Assembly (NCBI GenBank): GCA_018654125.1
Contig: JABIME010000338.1
Location: 1-13,637, forward strand
Origin: Candidatus Cloacimonadota bacterium
GTDB taxonomy: Bacteria; Cloacimonadota; Cloacimonadia; Cloacimonadales; TCS61
Length of the DNA stretch: 13,637 bases
Direction: 5' to 3'
Both the position numbers and the translations under genes were made by a program. How positions within the stretch are numbered: position 1 is the first letter of the stretch; every line of letters begins with the position of its first letter. This document shows, piece by piece, positions 6,056-13,592 of the stretch. The notes beneath the pieces are model-generated. The model made no database searches. It was not told the origin of the DNA and saw only the letters and a list, made by a program, of their open reading frames with translations.

Positions 6056-8800
6056 TCAGTGCGCTTCATACCAATTTTGCCCAATTCCAACATCTACAAT
6101 TAGCGGAACAATACCTCTATATTTCTCCGGTATTGCTTTTTCCATCTCTTCTATAATTATTCTTTTAGATTCTTCTAATTTATCTTTTCTAATCTCAAAA
6201 ACAAGTTCATCATGAACCTGAATTATCATTTTAATGTCTGGGTCATTACTAATTCTTTTATGTAAAGATATCATAGCAACCTTTATTATATCTGCAGCGC
6301 TTCCCTGAATTGGCATATTTGTAGCAACACGTTTTGCACCTTCTGCCAACATTTTATTAGAGCTGTATAAATTTGGCAGGAATAGCTTCCTACCATAGAT
6401 TGTTGAAACAAATCCGTCTATTGTTGCCTGCTGAATTCCGGAATGTAAATATTCTTTAATCGTTGGAAATTTATTGAAATAATTTTCTACAAATTCCTTA
6501 GCTTCCGTGCGTGAAATCTCAAGTTCCTGCGAGATACGGAAAGATCCCATTCCATACATCAGCCCAAAATTAATGATCTTCGCATATCTTCGTTGATCTG
6601 AAGTAACTTCCTCTTTGGGAACATCAAAAATAATACAAGCTGTCTCACGATGAATATCCTGTTTATTATTAAACGCATCTATCATTTTATCATCACCAGA
6701 AAGAATCGCCAGAATTCGCAACTCTATCTGTGAGTAATCTGCAGCCAATATCACATGCTCATCATCGCTTGCACAAAACGCTTTTCGAATCTCTCTTCCC
6801 ATTTCTGTTCGTATTGGAATGTTCTGCAGATTTGGGTTGGAAGATGATAATCTTCCGGTTGAGGCAACAGTCTGATTGAACGATGAATGCACTCTACCGG
6901 ATTTTGGATTGATAAGCTCTGGAAGAGCAGAAACGTAAGTTGATTCCAACTTTGAGATCTGTCTGTAATCAATTAAAAGTCTAGCAATTTCATGCTCTTT
7001 TGCCAGAGATTCTAAAACTGTAATATTTGTAGAATATCCCGTTTTGGTCTTTTTCTCCGGTTTTATTCCGAGATCTTCAAAAAGAATTTTAGAAAGCTGT
7101 TGTGGTGAATTTAAGTTGAATTGTGATCTAGCGATCTCAAAGATCTCTTTAGTAAGTTCACCAAGCCTTTTCTGGTTCCGTTTTGAGAATTTTGCTAGTA
7201 TTTTGCTATCAATATTTACACCATTTTTCTCGATATCAGCAAGAACGCATATTAGTGGTAATTCGATAGTTAGGTAAAGTTCATAAAGCTCATTTTTCCT
7301 TAATTTTTCTAAATAAATTTCAAACAATTTATATGTAATGTAAGCATCTTCTGCAGCATATTTAGCAGCTTGATCTGTTGGAACCAGATCAAAAGTTATC
7401 TGTTTTTTTCCTTTCCCGATAAGTTCTGAGATCGGTATCATGTCATGAGCAAATTCTTCTAAAGCACAATTTGCTAACGAGTGTCTGGAAGTAGGGTTTA
7501 TAAGATAGTGTGCTATCATTGTATCGAAAATATTCTCTTCGACCTTCCAGCCTGCATACTCTAAAACAAGTAGATCATATTTAGAGTTATGAGCAACAAG
7601 AGTCTTGTTTTTAAGTGCGTTTTTTAACTGAATCAACACCTCTTTCGTATCAAGATTTTGTGCCATCTGATGCTGAAGTGGGATATAATGAGATTTACTG
7701 ATATCTGTACATATTGAAATTCCAACTAACTCAGCCAGGTGCGGATCTGTAGAAGTTGTTTCTGTATCAATGGCAATAATTTCTGCTGATTCCAATTTTG
7801 ATATTAACTCTGCAAAACTCTCTTTTGTGTCAGTAAGAATAGTCTGATATTTTAGACCTGTCTCACTTCCATCAAAGTTGAATTCATTCGTAAAGCTCAA
7901 GATCTCTTTTGGTGCAGATTCCTCAATTTTTGGTGATATATATGAAAGTTTTTTTATCTTTTTTGCAATTGATGAAAGTTCAAAAATATTCAAAAAATCA
8001 ATACCATTTTGTAATTTATTAATATCAAATATTAAGTTTTCATCCTCAACTTCAATTGGAACTTTCCGAATTATTGTTACTAACTTTTGAGAAAGATATG
8101 CATCTTCTTTGTGCCCAGTTAACTTCTCAAGAATCCCTTTTGCTTTTATTTTTTCAAGATTTTCATAAATTCCATTTAGAGTTTCAAATTCATTCAACAA
8201 TTTTGAGGCTCCTTTGGGACCGATCCCCTTTACTCCTGGAATATTATCGGCACTGTCACCACAAATTGCAAGGTAGTCTATAAACTGATTTGGAGTTATT
8301 CCATATTTATCTATTATGCTTTCTGCATTCATTGTAATGTTTTTTTTGGGATCATATAGCGTAACCTGATCATCTACTAATTGTGCAAAATCTTTATCTC
8401 CCGACACGATAACTACATCAAACACACTCTTATATTTTTCTGCCAATGTGGCAATTGTATCATCTGCTTCATATCCTGCTAAAGAAATATCTGAAAGTCC
8501 GATCGATGCGAAGAACTCTTTTATTGGCTCAACCTGCTGATGAAGTTCATCTGGTGCTGGAGGTCTATTTGCTTTGTAAGTTTCTGTTATCTCATGACGA
8601 AAAGTTTTCTCACGTCTATCAAAAGAGATGGCAATATATTCCGGCTTAAACTCCTCTACTAATTTTATAAATGAATTTATTGTTCCAAAAATTGCACTTG
8701 TGTTTTGCCCTTTGCTGTTATAAAGTGGGTTACGTATAAAGGCAAAAAAAGCACGATAAATAAAGGCTGTTCCATCAATTAAATATAATTTCTTCCTCAT
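6056..8800 (-). CDS. polA: DNA polymerase I
   Basis: This 914-residue protein is full length with all three domains. The 5'-nuclease domain (1 to about 290) has D9, D61, EADD (111-114), SGDKD (133-137), GDSAD (181-185) and the helix-hairpin-helix IPGVKGIGPKGASKLL (187-202). The 3'-5' exonuclease domain (about 320-500) keeps its catalytic set: DTE at D345/E347, AHNSKYD with N405 and D409, and YAAED with Y481 and D485, so proofreading should be active. The polymerase domain (about 510-914) has motif A DYSQIELR with D688, motif B RRYAKIINFGLMYG with R737, K741, F745 and Y749, and motif C QVHDELVFE with D864. It fills Okazaki and repair gaps and removes RNA primers. AGGAG lies before the ATG. It is first in the operon with deoD and the M42 peptidase; transcription starts in the divergent spacer 8801-8935, but I could not pick a convincing promoter for it there. 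Confidence 0.98.
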   Translation of the reverse strand: MRKKLYLIDGTAFIYRAFFAFIRNPLYNSKGQNTSAIFGTINSFIKLVEEFKPEYIAISFDRREKTFRHEITETYKANRPPAPDELHQQVEPIKEFFASIGLSDISLAGYEADDTIATLAEKYKSVFDVVIVSGDKDFAQLVDDQVTLYDPKKNITMNAESIIDKYGITPNQFIDYLAICGDSADNIPGVKGIGPKGASKLLNEFETLNGIYENLEKIKAKGILEKLTGHKEDAYLSQKLVTIIRKVPIEVEDENLIFDINKLQNGIDFLNIFELSSIAKKIKKLSYISPKIEESAPKEILSFTNEFNFDGSETGLKYQTILTDTKESFAELISKLESAEIIAIDTETTSTDPHLAELVGISICTDISKSHYIPLQHQMAQNLDTKEVLIQLKNALKNKTLVAHNSKYDLLVLEYAGWKVEENIFDTMIAHYLINPTSRHSLANCALEEFAHDMIPISELIGKGKKQITFDLVPTDQAAKYAAEDAYITYKLFEIYLEKLRKNELYELYLTIELPLICVLADIEKNGVNIDSKILAKFSKRNQKRLGELTKEIFEIARSQFNLNSPQQLSKILFEDLGIKPEKKTKTGYSTNITVLESLAKEHEIARLLIDYRQISKLESTYVSALPELINPKSGRVHSSFNQTVASTGRLSSSNPNLQNIPIRTEMGREIRKAFCASDDEHVILAADYSQIELRILAILSGDDKMIDAFNNKQDIHRETACIIFDVPKEEVTSDQRRYAKIINFGLMYGMGSFRISQELEISRTEAKEFVENYFNKFPTIKEYLHSGIQQATIDGFVSTIYGRKLFLPNLYSSNKMLAEGAKRVATNMPIQGSAADIIKVAMISLHKRISNDPDIKMIIQVHDELVFEIRKDKLEESKRIIIEEMEKAIPEKYRGIVPLIVDVGIGQNWYEAH

Positions 8801-8887
8801 ACAATTCTCCTAAATTAAAAAAACACTTTGAAATTGCTTAATAAACACGCAAGCATAATTTTAACTTGACCTTTAGATAATGATAAT

Positions 8888-8915
8888 TTGCTTAAGTTGA
8901 GAATAGTGCTAAAAT
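8888..8915 (+). promoter_or_regulatory. Possible promoter for the metallophosphoesterase gene
   Basis: In the divergent spacer between polA and the + strand unit, TTGCTT (8888-8893) lies 16 bases before TAAAAT (8910-8915). The latter carries an extended -10 TG at 8907-8908. The predicted transcript would start around 8922, right before the AAAGGA ribosome binding site (8923-8928), giving a very short leader. In such an AT-rich spacer, matches of this quality can arise by chance. Confidence 0.3.
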
Positions 8916-8935
8916 AATGATTAAAGGAAAGAATA

Positions 8936-9754
8936 ATGTTCAAAGCTAAATACAGAGTAGAAAGAAGATTGATTTTTGTACTCTTTATATTTGTCATTTC
9001 CCTTCAATTATTAAGTGAGGAAATAGATGCTGATAAAGACCATTTTTATTTCGTTCAAATATCGGATACTCACATTGGCAAAGGCACAAATCTTGAGATC
9101 ACACAAAGATTAGTTGAACAAATAAATGGACTTCCAATGGAGATCCAATTTGTGATCCATACTGGAGATATAACACAGGATGGACTTAGTGATACAATAA
9201 GTGTATTAAGCGCTATTAAAGCATTAAATAAACTTGATGCACCAATATATTACGTTCCCGGTAATCACGATATTTTCCAAGAAAAACTCGAAGAAGAGCT
9301 AATCATTTTTCAGGAACAATTTGGAGAGTTGATCTTTACATTGGAATTTGAAGATGTTGTCTTTATTGGAATTTACTCAGATCCATTAGCTTATTCTTTT
9401 TCTGTTGAGAATTATGATCCATTTTTTGAGCTGGAAAATGCAATTAGAAAAATTCAGAATAAGCCAATCGTTGTTTTTCATCATATTCCATCTGTTGGCT
9501 TCTTTTATAATAACGAAATGCACGACGGTTGGGAAATTGAAAATCGTGATCGATGGGAAGAACTATTGAATTCTAATGATGTAATCGCAATTATTGCAGG
9601 TCATTTTCATGGAGGGGAACAACATTGGATTGGCAATATCCCATTATATGTTTCAGGCTCAGTGACAAACAGATTTGGAAGACAACCATCCTTTAGAGTT
9701 TATGAATATAAAAATGGAAAATTAAGCTATCGAACTCAATATGAGAATAAATGA
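8936..9754 (+). CDS. Exported/membrane-anchored calcineurin-like metallophosphoesterase
   Basis: This 272-residue protein has a basic N-terminus (KAKYRVERR) and one hydrophobic segment (about 11-27), acting as signal peptide or anchor. The complete metallophosphoesterase ligand set follows: SDTHIG (D44, H46), HTGDITQDG (D78), VPGNHD (N110, H111), VVFHH (H182/H183) and AGHFHGG (H223, H225). The order and spacing fit the CpdA-like branch of calcineurin-type phosphatases, enzymes with a dinuclear metal centre that hydrolyse phosphomono- or diesters. The substrate cannot be assigned, and the exported location argues against a cytosolic cyclic-nucleotide role. SD AAAGGA precedes the ATG. The stop overlaps the next start by 4 nt, coupling it to a methyltransferase-like membrane protein, which makes a lipid or envelope phosphoester substrate a reasonable guess. 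Confidence 0.88.
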   Translation: MFKAKYRVERRLIFVLFIFVISLQLLSEEIDADKDHFYFVQISDTHIGKGTNLEITQRLVEQINGLPMEIQFVIHTGDITQDGLSDTISVLSAIKALNKLDAPIYYVPGNHDIFQEKLEEELIIFQEQFGELIFTLEFEDVVFIGIYSDPLAYSFSVENYDPFFELENAIRKIQNKPIVVFHHIPSVGFFYNNEMHDGWEIENRDRWEELLNSNDVIAIIAGHFHGGEQHWIGNIPLYVSGSVTNRFGRQPSFRVYEYKNGKLSYRTQYENK

Positions 9755-10416
9755 AAATATTTGAAAAACAACTCTGGCATTTAATCTCATTAATAATCCT
9801 AATTTATGGAATTATCATTTTAGTTGATTTTTCCACATTAGAGGGAGAATTCTGGGAAATATCAACAAAAACTTGGCTGATCTATTCTGTGGGAATTGCA
9901 ATAGTGCATCAGATTTATGTGCTGTTAGTTTGGCGATTGGAACTATATTATTCATCAATCTCCAAGTTTCTTGGCAAAGCTGGTTTCAAGTTTTATACAG
10001 CTGGATTTTCTATTATGTTCATTTCACGCTCAATGTTAATTTTAGCTTTGAGTATTTCAAGTAGAAACTCACTTCAAATAAACCCGATTATTGCTTACTT
10101 GATAGCATTTATTTTTTTATTGATAGCGTTATATTTAATCTATTCTGTTCTGAGATATTTTGGGCTCAAGCGTGCATATGGAATTGATCATTTTGATGAA
10201 TCATATCGCAATAAAAAATTTGTAAAGAGAGGTATCTTCAGATTTTCTAATAATGCAATGTATAAATTTGGATTTCTATTTATATGGATTCCTGGGTTAT
10301 TATTGCTTTCAAAACCAGCAATTATTGTTGCTTTATTCCAACACATATACATTTGGGTTCACTTTTATTTTACAGAACTTCCAGATATGAAAAATATTTA
10401 TAGTCAAATTAAGTAA
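9751..10416 (+). CDS. Multi-pass membrane protein, PEMT/ICMT methyltransferase-like
   Basis: This 221-residue protein has about five to six transmembrane helices (roughly 8-26, 42-60, 83-101, 112-137, 173-186, 190-206). The C-terminal part has the layout of the phospholipid/isoprenylcysteine methyltransferase fold: a charged stretch after the fourth helix, then VKRGIFRFSNNAMY (158-171), a hydrophobic segment with W179 and P181, and a final helix ending FTELPD with E209. In the family the middle motif is usually G-x-Y/F-R-x-x-R-H/N-P-M-Y. Here the R, H/N and P positions read N-N-A, so either this is a divergent subfamily or the SAM site is altered. The substrate is unknown. The ATG overlaps the stop of the metallophosphoesterase gene (ATGA), so the two products are probably made together. 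An alternative call is simply an uncharacterised membrane protein. Confidence 0.55.
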   Translation: MKIFEKQLWHLISLIILIYGIIILVDFSTLEGEFWEISTKTWLIYSVGIAIVHQIYVLLVWRLELYYSSISKFLGKAGFKFYTAGFSIMFISRSMLILALSISSRNSLQINPIIAYLIAFIFLLIALYLIYSVLRYFGLKRAYGIDHFDESYRNKKFVKRGIFRFSNNAMYKFGFLFIWIPGLLLLSKPAIIVALFQHIYIWVHFYFTELPDMKNIYSQIK

Positions 10417-10451
10417 TAAATAAAAAGTTGCAATTCTAGAAATTATTGATT

Positions 10452-10455
10452 GGAG
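10452..10455 (+). promoter_or_regulatory. Ribosome binding site deciding the start of the first 78-residue protein
   Basis: GGAG is followed by TTG (10457), ATG (10460) and ATG (10463), all in one frame. The spacing of seven bases favours 10463. That choice also gives a 78-residue product that aligns from its first residue, without gaps, with the downstream 78-residue paralogue. Confidence 0.6.
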
Positions 10456-10462
10456 TTTGATG

Positions 10463-10699
10463 ATGTTATGGATGATTGAGATATTTTGGCCTTTCTTACT
10501 TCCCCTGGCTATAGCACTATTCATATTCATAACCGAACAAACTATTTGGAGAAAATTTAGCATCGTTTTGCTTCCGATGTTATCTGTAATTGTTGAAATT
10601 TTCTCTGAAAATATTTATATAACAATAACATCTCAGCTTGTACTTATAGCATTTTTAATTGGATTATTGATATATTATTACAATAAACGAATTATCTAA
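10463..10699 (+). CDS. Small two/three-helix membrane protein, tandem copy 1
   Basis: This is a 78-residue hydrophobic protein of no family I recognise. Predicted helices lie at about 4-23, 32-48 and 55-72, separated by short polar pieces (TEQTIWRK at 24-31; SEN at 48-50), and the tail is YYYNKRII. It shares about 32 of 78 identical positions with the next gene, with no gap. Shared signatures are W9-P10-x-L-L-P-x-A-I at the start, IW-x-K at 28-31, LLP at 36-38 and LLIYY-x-N at 68-74. It lies 46 nt after the methyltransferase-like gene with its own GGAG site and is probably in the same transcript. No catalytic residues can be seen. Small paired membrane proteins of this kind can form heteromeric complexes, but nothing here shows that. 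Confidence 0.7.
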   Translation: MLWMIEIFWPFLLPLAIALFIFITEQTIWRKFSIVLLPMLSVIVEIFSENIYITITSQLVLIAFLIGLLIYYYNKRII

Positions 10700-10736
10700 T
10701 AATTAACGTTTTTATTTTTAACTAGCTGGAGTATTT

Positions 10737-10973
10737 ATGGTTTGGATAATATTTAGACTTTGGCCAATTTTACTTCCCATTGCAATTGGAATTTTTGTTT
10801 TTATAGCTGATGAACCTATCTGGAAAAAACTTGGCTTGATATTGTTACCTACTATTATTATTATAATTGGTTATAATACTTCAAATTATTCTATCTCGAT
10901 TCTTTGTCATTTTTCTCCGGTAATTTTACTTATTGTTTTATTAATCTATTATCGTAATCGTGGTGTGATTTAA
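10737..10973 (+). CDS. Small two/three-helix membrane protein, tandem copy 2
   Basis: This 78-residue paralogue of the gene just upstream is the same length. It begins MVWIIFRLWPILLPIAIGIF, has the conserved IWKK at 28-31, LILLP at 34-38 and a C-terminal LLIYYRNRGVI (68-78). Three hydrophobic stretches are visible (about 4-23, 32-46 and 53-71). TGGAG ends five bases before the ATG. The spacer after copy 1 is 37 nt without any hairpin, so the two are likely translated from one message. The conservation of identical length and of the W-P and IW-K motifs, despite broad change elsewhere, suggests both copies are real genes under selection. Function unknown. Confidence 0.7.
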   Translation: MVWIIFRLWPILLPIAIGIFVFIADEPIWKKLGLILLPTIIIIIGYNTSNYSISILCHFSPVILLIVLLIYYRNRGVI

Positions 10974-11024
10974 TGGTAAAAGGTTGTAACCTAATCTTAC
11001 GTTTGAACGCTGGTATGAAGCACA

Positions 11025-11060
11025 CGGTAGAATCTGAATGATTAATCCAAAATTCTACCG
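11025..11060. terminator. Hairpin in the convergent spacer (weak terminator candidate)
   Basis: CGGTAGAAT (11025-11033) and ATTCTACCG (11052-11060) form a perfect 9-bp stem with an 18-nt loop, between the + strand membrane-protein genes and the - strand protease gene. The position is what one expects of a shared terminator, but neither side has a proper U-run (the + side continues ATTAAAATATTTG). A small GGTT-GT-AACC palindrome lies further upstream at 10982-10991. Confidence 0.45.
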
Positions 11061-11077
11061 ATTAAAATATTTGTAAA

Positions 11078-12757
11078 CTATTTCATTAATAGCATTTTCT
11101 TTGTATCAATAACCTTATCATCAACAACTAATTTGTAGTAATATATCCCTGATGAAACTGGTTTTCCATTGCTATCATCACCGCTCCAATAAATTGAATT
11201 CAATTCTCCTTCAACTCCGCTCAGGATGACATCGAAATTCTTAATTTTTTGCCCTTTTAAATTATATATTGTTAACTCCGTGCTCTCCGCGATCTCTGTA
11301 GTTAAATTAAATGAAATCGTGGTGGATGGATTAAAAGGATTCGGGTAATTTCTCAAATTAACCTCTGCTATTTCCAATGTATTTTCATCTGAACTTGTAT
11401 ACTCTGTAATCTCATAATTATAACTTAAAGATGAATTATCTGCATTTGGAAATACAATAATCATACGATAATATTCGTCAGTCATTTCGGGAAGATTAAT
11501 ATCTAAAACATCATCTGCACTAAAGAAATCTACAGTGGATACAACATCATCGCTCATGCGAATAACACCTACATTAATAGGATGATCTACTTCTAGATAG
11601 AGGTGATAATTTGCACCGTCTGGAAGTATTCTCAAATAATCGGTTGCCCATGGATTTGTAGTTCCATTGCCAGAAGCAGGAAATGATCCGTGATTATGAG
11701 TAACGTTAAATATTGGAATATCAAGGTTTTCATAATTGTATAATCCCTCTTCTACAGTGGGATCATCAAGAAAATTTGCGATAGTCCAATTCTCAAATAT
11801 TGTTTCAAATGAAACAGCGTAACCATGTGCTAAAAGTTGATTAGTTATTCCCGTAATAGAATTTGCAGGTTCACTTACCAGATCTTTAATAATTGTTCCA
11901 TCATCATATTGTTCTGCAAAATAAGTAAAGAACAACATAGTTTTTACATAATCAGCCCATTCCTGATCCCATGTATTTAAAGAATTATCGGGGTTTGAAT
12001 TGAATTGAGAAATTGGATCCGGCATACCAAAATATACCATCGCTAATTCCGCTAAACCCTCATCTACCCACGTATCTTCATTTATATCTCCACCCCAATG
12101 AATTAGATGTTCCAACTCATGTGCAAGAACAGATATTCTTATCGGATCTGTAGGATCTAATGGATGACACGTCATATATATCATTTCACATTCGTTACTG
12201 TGCCCAGGTGGGTTCATTTGCTGTGCTTCAGCTTCTGTAACTTGATCGTAACCGCTAAAATATCCATCAAATGTACTACCTCCAAAAGAACCAAGAGCAG
12301 AATAGAAAACAATAAGTTTTGGATCATTATCCAGTTCATCCGGTATTTCACCAAAATGTAAAGTGTCCATTTCTACTGCACCATAATTGTCTCCGTTCAT
12401 AGTTTCAAATTCTAAATAATTAAATACTTCTTGAACATCTGCTTCATCCATATTAACCTGCCATTCACTATCAGCAACAAAAACATAACAGTGTTCACCA
12501 ACGGCTCTACATGTTGCTGGAAGTTGTACCCAACCAGGAGGCATCACAGATAGATCATAACGCCAATAAGTATGTGTATCTCCAATTTCATATTCCCGTG
12601 ATTCACGAGATTGTTTGATCTGCTTATGAAGCTCCATATCTGCGACACGATGTGATTCATTTTTTATGTGTGTTTGGAATTCCAAGAATGACTTTAGGTC
12701 ATCTGCAAATACCGTAAGTGTGACCATTAAAATTAAAATAACTATTAAATATTTCAT
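11078..12757 (-). CDS. Secreted HExxH zinc metalloprotease with C-terminal sorting domain
   Basis: This 559-residue protein has a signal peptide (1-18, MKYLIVILIL...VFA). The catalytic region contains LAHELEHLIHWGGD (211-224) followed by NEDTWVDEGLAELA (226-239). This is an HExxH site (H213, E214, H217) with a likely third ligand, E233, in the gluzincin-like pattern seen in M30/M6-related secreted proteases; the exact MEROPS family is not certain. Cys pairs (83/90, 190/197) may form disulfides outside the cytosol. The C-terminus (about 470-559) is a sorting/FlgD-like module: NYPNPFNPSTTISF (470-483), LTIYNLKGQKI (495-505), W524-SGDD, GKPVSSGIYYYKL (531-543). Such modules direct FCB proteins to type IX or related surface secretion. 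Within it, residues 510-517 are encoded by a repeat-like DNA segment. SD GGAGG precedes the ATG, and the gene lies 15 nt after the TPR gene. Confidence 0.85.
   Translation of the reverse strand: MKYLIVILILMVTLTVFADDLKSFLEFQTHIKNESHRVADMELHKQIKQSRESREYEIGDTHTYWRYDLSVMPPGWVQLPATCRAVGEHCYVFVADSEWQVNMDEADVQEVFNYLEFETMNGDNYGAVEMDTLHFGEIPDELDNDPKLIVFYSALGSFGGSTFDGYFSGYDQVTEAEAQQMNPPGHSNECEMIYMTCHPLDPTDPIRISVLAHELEHLIHWGGDINEDTWVDEGLAELAMVYFGMPDPISQFNSNPDNSLNTWDQEWADYVKTMLFFTYFAEQYDDGTIIKDLVSEPANSITGITNQLLAHGYAVSFETIFENWTIANFLDDPTVEEGLYNYENLDIPIFNVTHNHGSFPASGNGTTNPWATDYLRILPDGANYHLYLEVDHPINVGVIRMSDDVVSTVDFFSADDVLDINLPEMTDEYYRMIIVFPNADNSSLSYNYEITEYTSSDENTLEIAEVNLRNYPNPFNPSTTISFNLTTEIAESTELTIYNLKGQKIKNFDVILSGVEGELNSIYWSGDDSNGKPVSSGIYYYKLVVDDKVIDTKKMLLMK
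11208..11231. repeat. Dispersed-repeat-like segment inside the sorting domain
   Basis: The + strand reads CTTCAACTCCGCTCAGGATG at 11209-11228. It closely matches the short sequence CCTTCGACTCCGCTCAGGATGAC, which I recall as a repeated intergenic word in many bacterial genomes and metagenomes. Read on the coding strand it gives VILSGVEG in frame, at the point where typical FlgD-like sorting domains have a short variable turn between the KGQK strand and the W-x-G-x-D strand. Confidence 0.5.
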
Positions 12758-12772
12758 AATAAAACCTCCGCC

Positions 12773-13591
12773 TTATTTTTTCTTTATTACTTGATCTTTA
12801 AAATGTTTGAATGCCTCTTCTATCATGCCCATACCTTTATAGGTTTGTCCAACATGGAAATTTGTGATGATCTCTTCCTTCGTGTGATCTTCTTTCTGTG
12901 ATGCAATTCCGTATCCATAGAGCATTTCCTGATCTGTGAGAAGCAAATCCATCTTATCTTTAGCACCTTTGTGTTCCGTATTTAACTCAATAACTTTCTC
13001 AAAACATTTCATAGCTTTAGTTATCTTCTTCAATCCAAGATATGCTAACCCCAAATGAAATTGAACTGAAACGACATTTGGATCTTCTGTTGCAATAGTC
13101 TCTAAACACTTAACAGCTTCTTTAAATCTGCCAGCTGCTTTGTAGGAAATTGACATCTGGTAATAGCCTAAAGTAGTTTCTGTATTTACTTTATGTAATG
13201 CTTTAAAAGACTTTATTGCCATCTTTGTGTTACCTCGATGATAGTAGCACAAGCCTTTCCAATAATATGCCATATACAGATCAGGAGCATCTGTAATGAT
13301 CCTATCAAAATACTCGATAGCTTTTGAAAATTTAGTGGCTCTGAAGCAGGAAATTCCTAATCTGTAAAGTGCCAAACTATACTTGGGTTCCATCTCAACT
13401 GCTTTCTCGTAAAACCAGATAGATTCCCCAATATCTCCGCGAGTGTAATATAATTCACCCAGATTGTAAACTGTATCTACATCAGAAGGATCTTCTCTGA
13501 GTATCTTCTTATATTCACAAATCGCTTTCTCGATAGATCCATGCATTTTAAATTTCACAGCATTTTCTCTGATAGTTTCAATATCTATCAT
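12773..13591 (-). CDS. Tetratricopeptide repeat (TPR) protein
   Basis: This 272-residue protein has no signal peptide or membrane helix and is probably cytosolic. It is built from about six consecutive 34-residue TPR units (roughly 4-36, 38-71, 72-104, 106-138, 140-172, 174-206), with the usual pattern of small residues and aromatic/Pro endings (for example LGELYYTRGDIGESIWFYEK at 44-63 and GLAYLGLKKITKAMKCFEKV at 181-200). After a linker (207-241), a probable seventh unit follows (about 243-270, beginning NFHVGQTYKGMG). TPR arrays bind partner proteins; the partner here is unknown. AAGGAG lies before the ATG. It is 15 nt upstream of the secreted metalloprotease, whose ribosome binding site follows its stop directly, so the two are co-transcribed. 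A role as adaptor for secretion of the protease is possible but unproven. Confidence 0.85.
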   Translation of the reverse strand: MIDIETIRENAVKFKMHGSIEKAICEYKKILREDPSDVDTVYNLGELYYTRGDIGESIWFYEKAVEMEPKYSLALYRLGISCFRATKFSKAIEYFDRIITDAPDLYMAYYWKGLCYYHRGNTKMAIKSFKALHKVNTETTLGYYQMSISYKAAGRFKEAVKCLETIATEDPNVVSVQFHLGLAYLGLKKITKAMKCFEKVIELNTEHKGAKDKMDLLLTDQEMLYGYGIASQKEDHTKEEIITNFHVGQTYKGMGMIEEAFKHFKDQVIKKK

Positions 13592-13592
13592 T

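Noticed and set aside
6751..8649. Several open frames of 60-77 codons overlapping polA, most of them antisense to it.
   Set aside because: They are shadows of an intact DNA polymerase I gene. None has homology I recognise or a convincing ribosome binding site.
8801..8935. Search for a polA promoter on the - strand in the divergent spacer.
   Set aside because: Only poor -10-like words (for example ATTATG) without a matching -35 at a suitable distance were found, so no promoter is claimed on that strand.
11005..11025. The convergent spacer contains TGGTATGAAGCACAC, nearly the same as the 3' end of polA (codons for WYEAH), suggesting a polA gene fragment.
   Set aside because: The match is about 15 nt with one mismatch and does not extend on either side. 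Several such pairs are expected by chance in a window of this size, and no other polA-like residues surround it.
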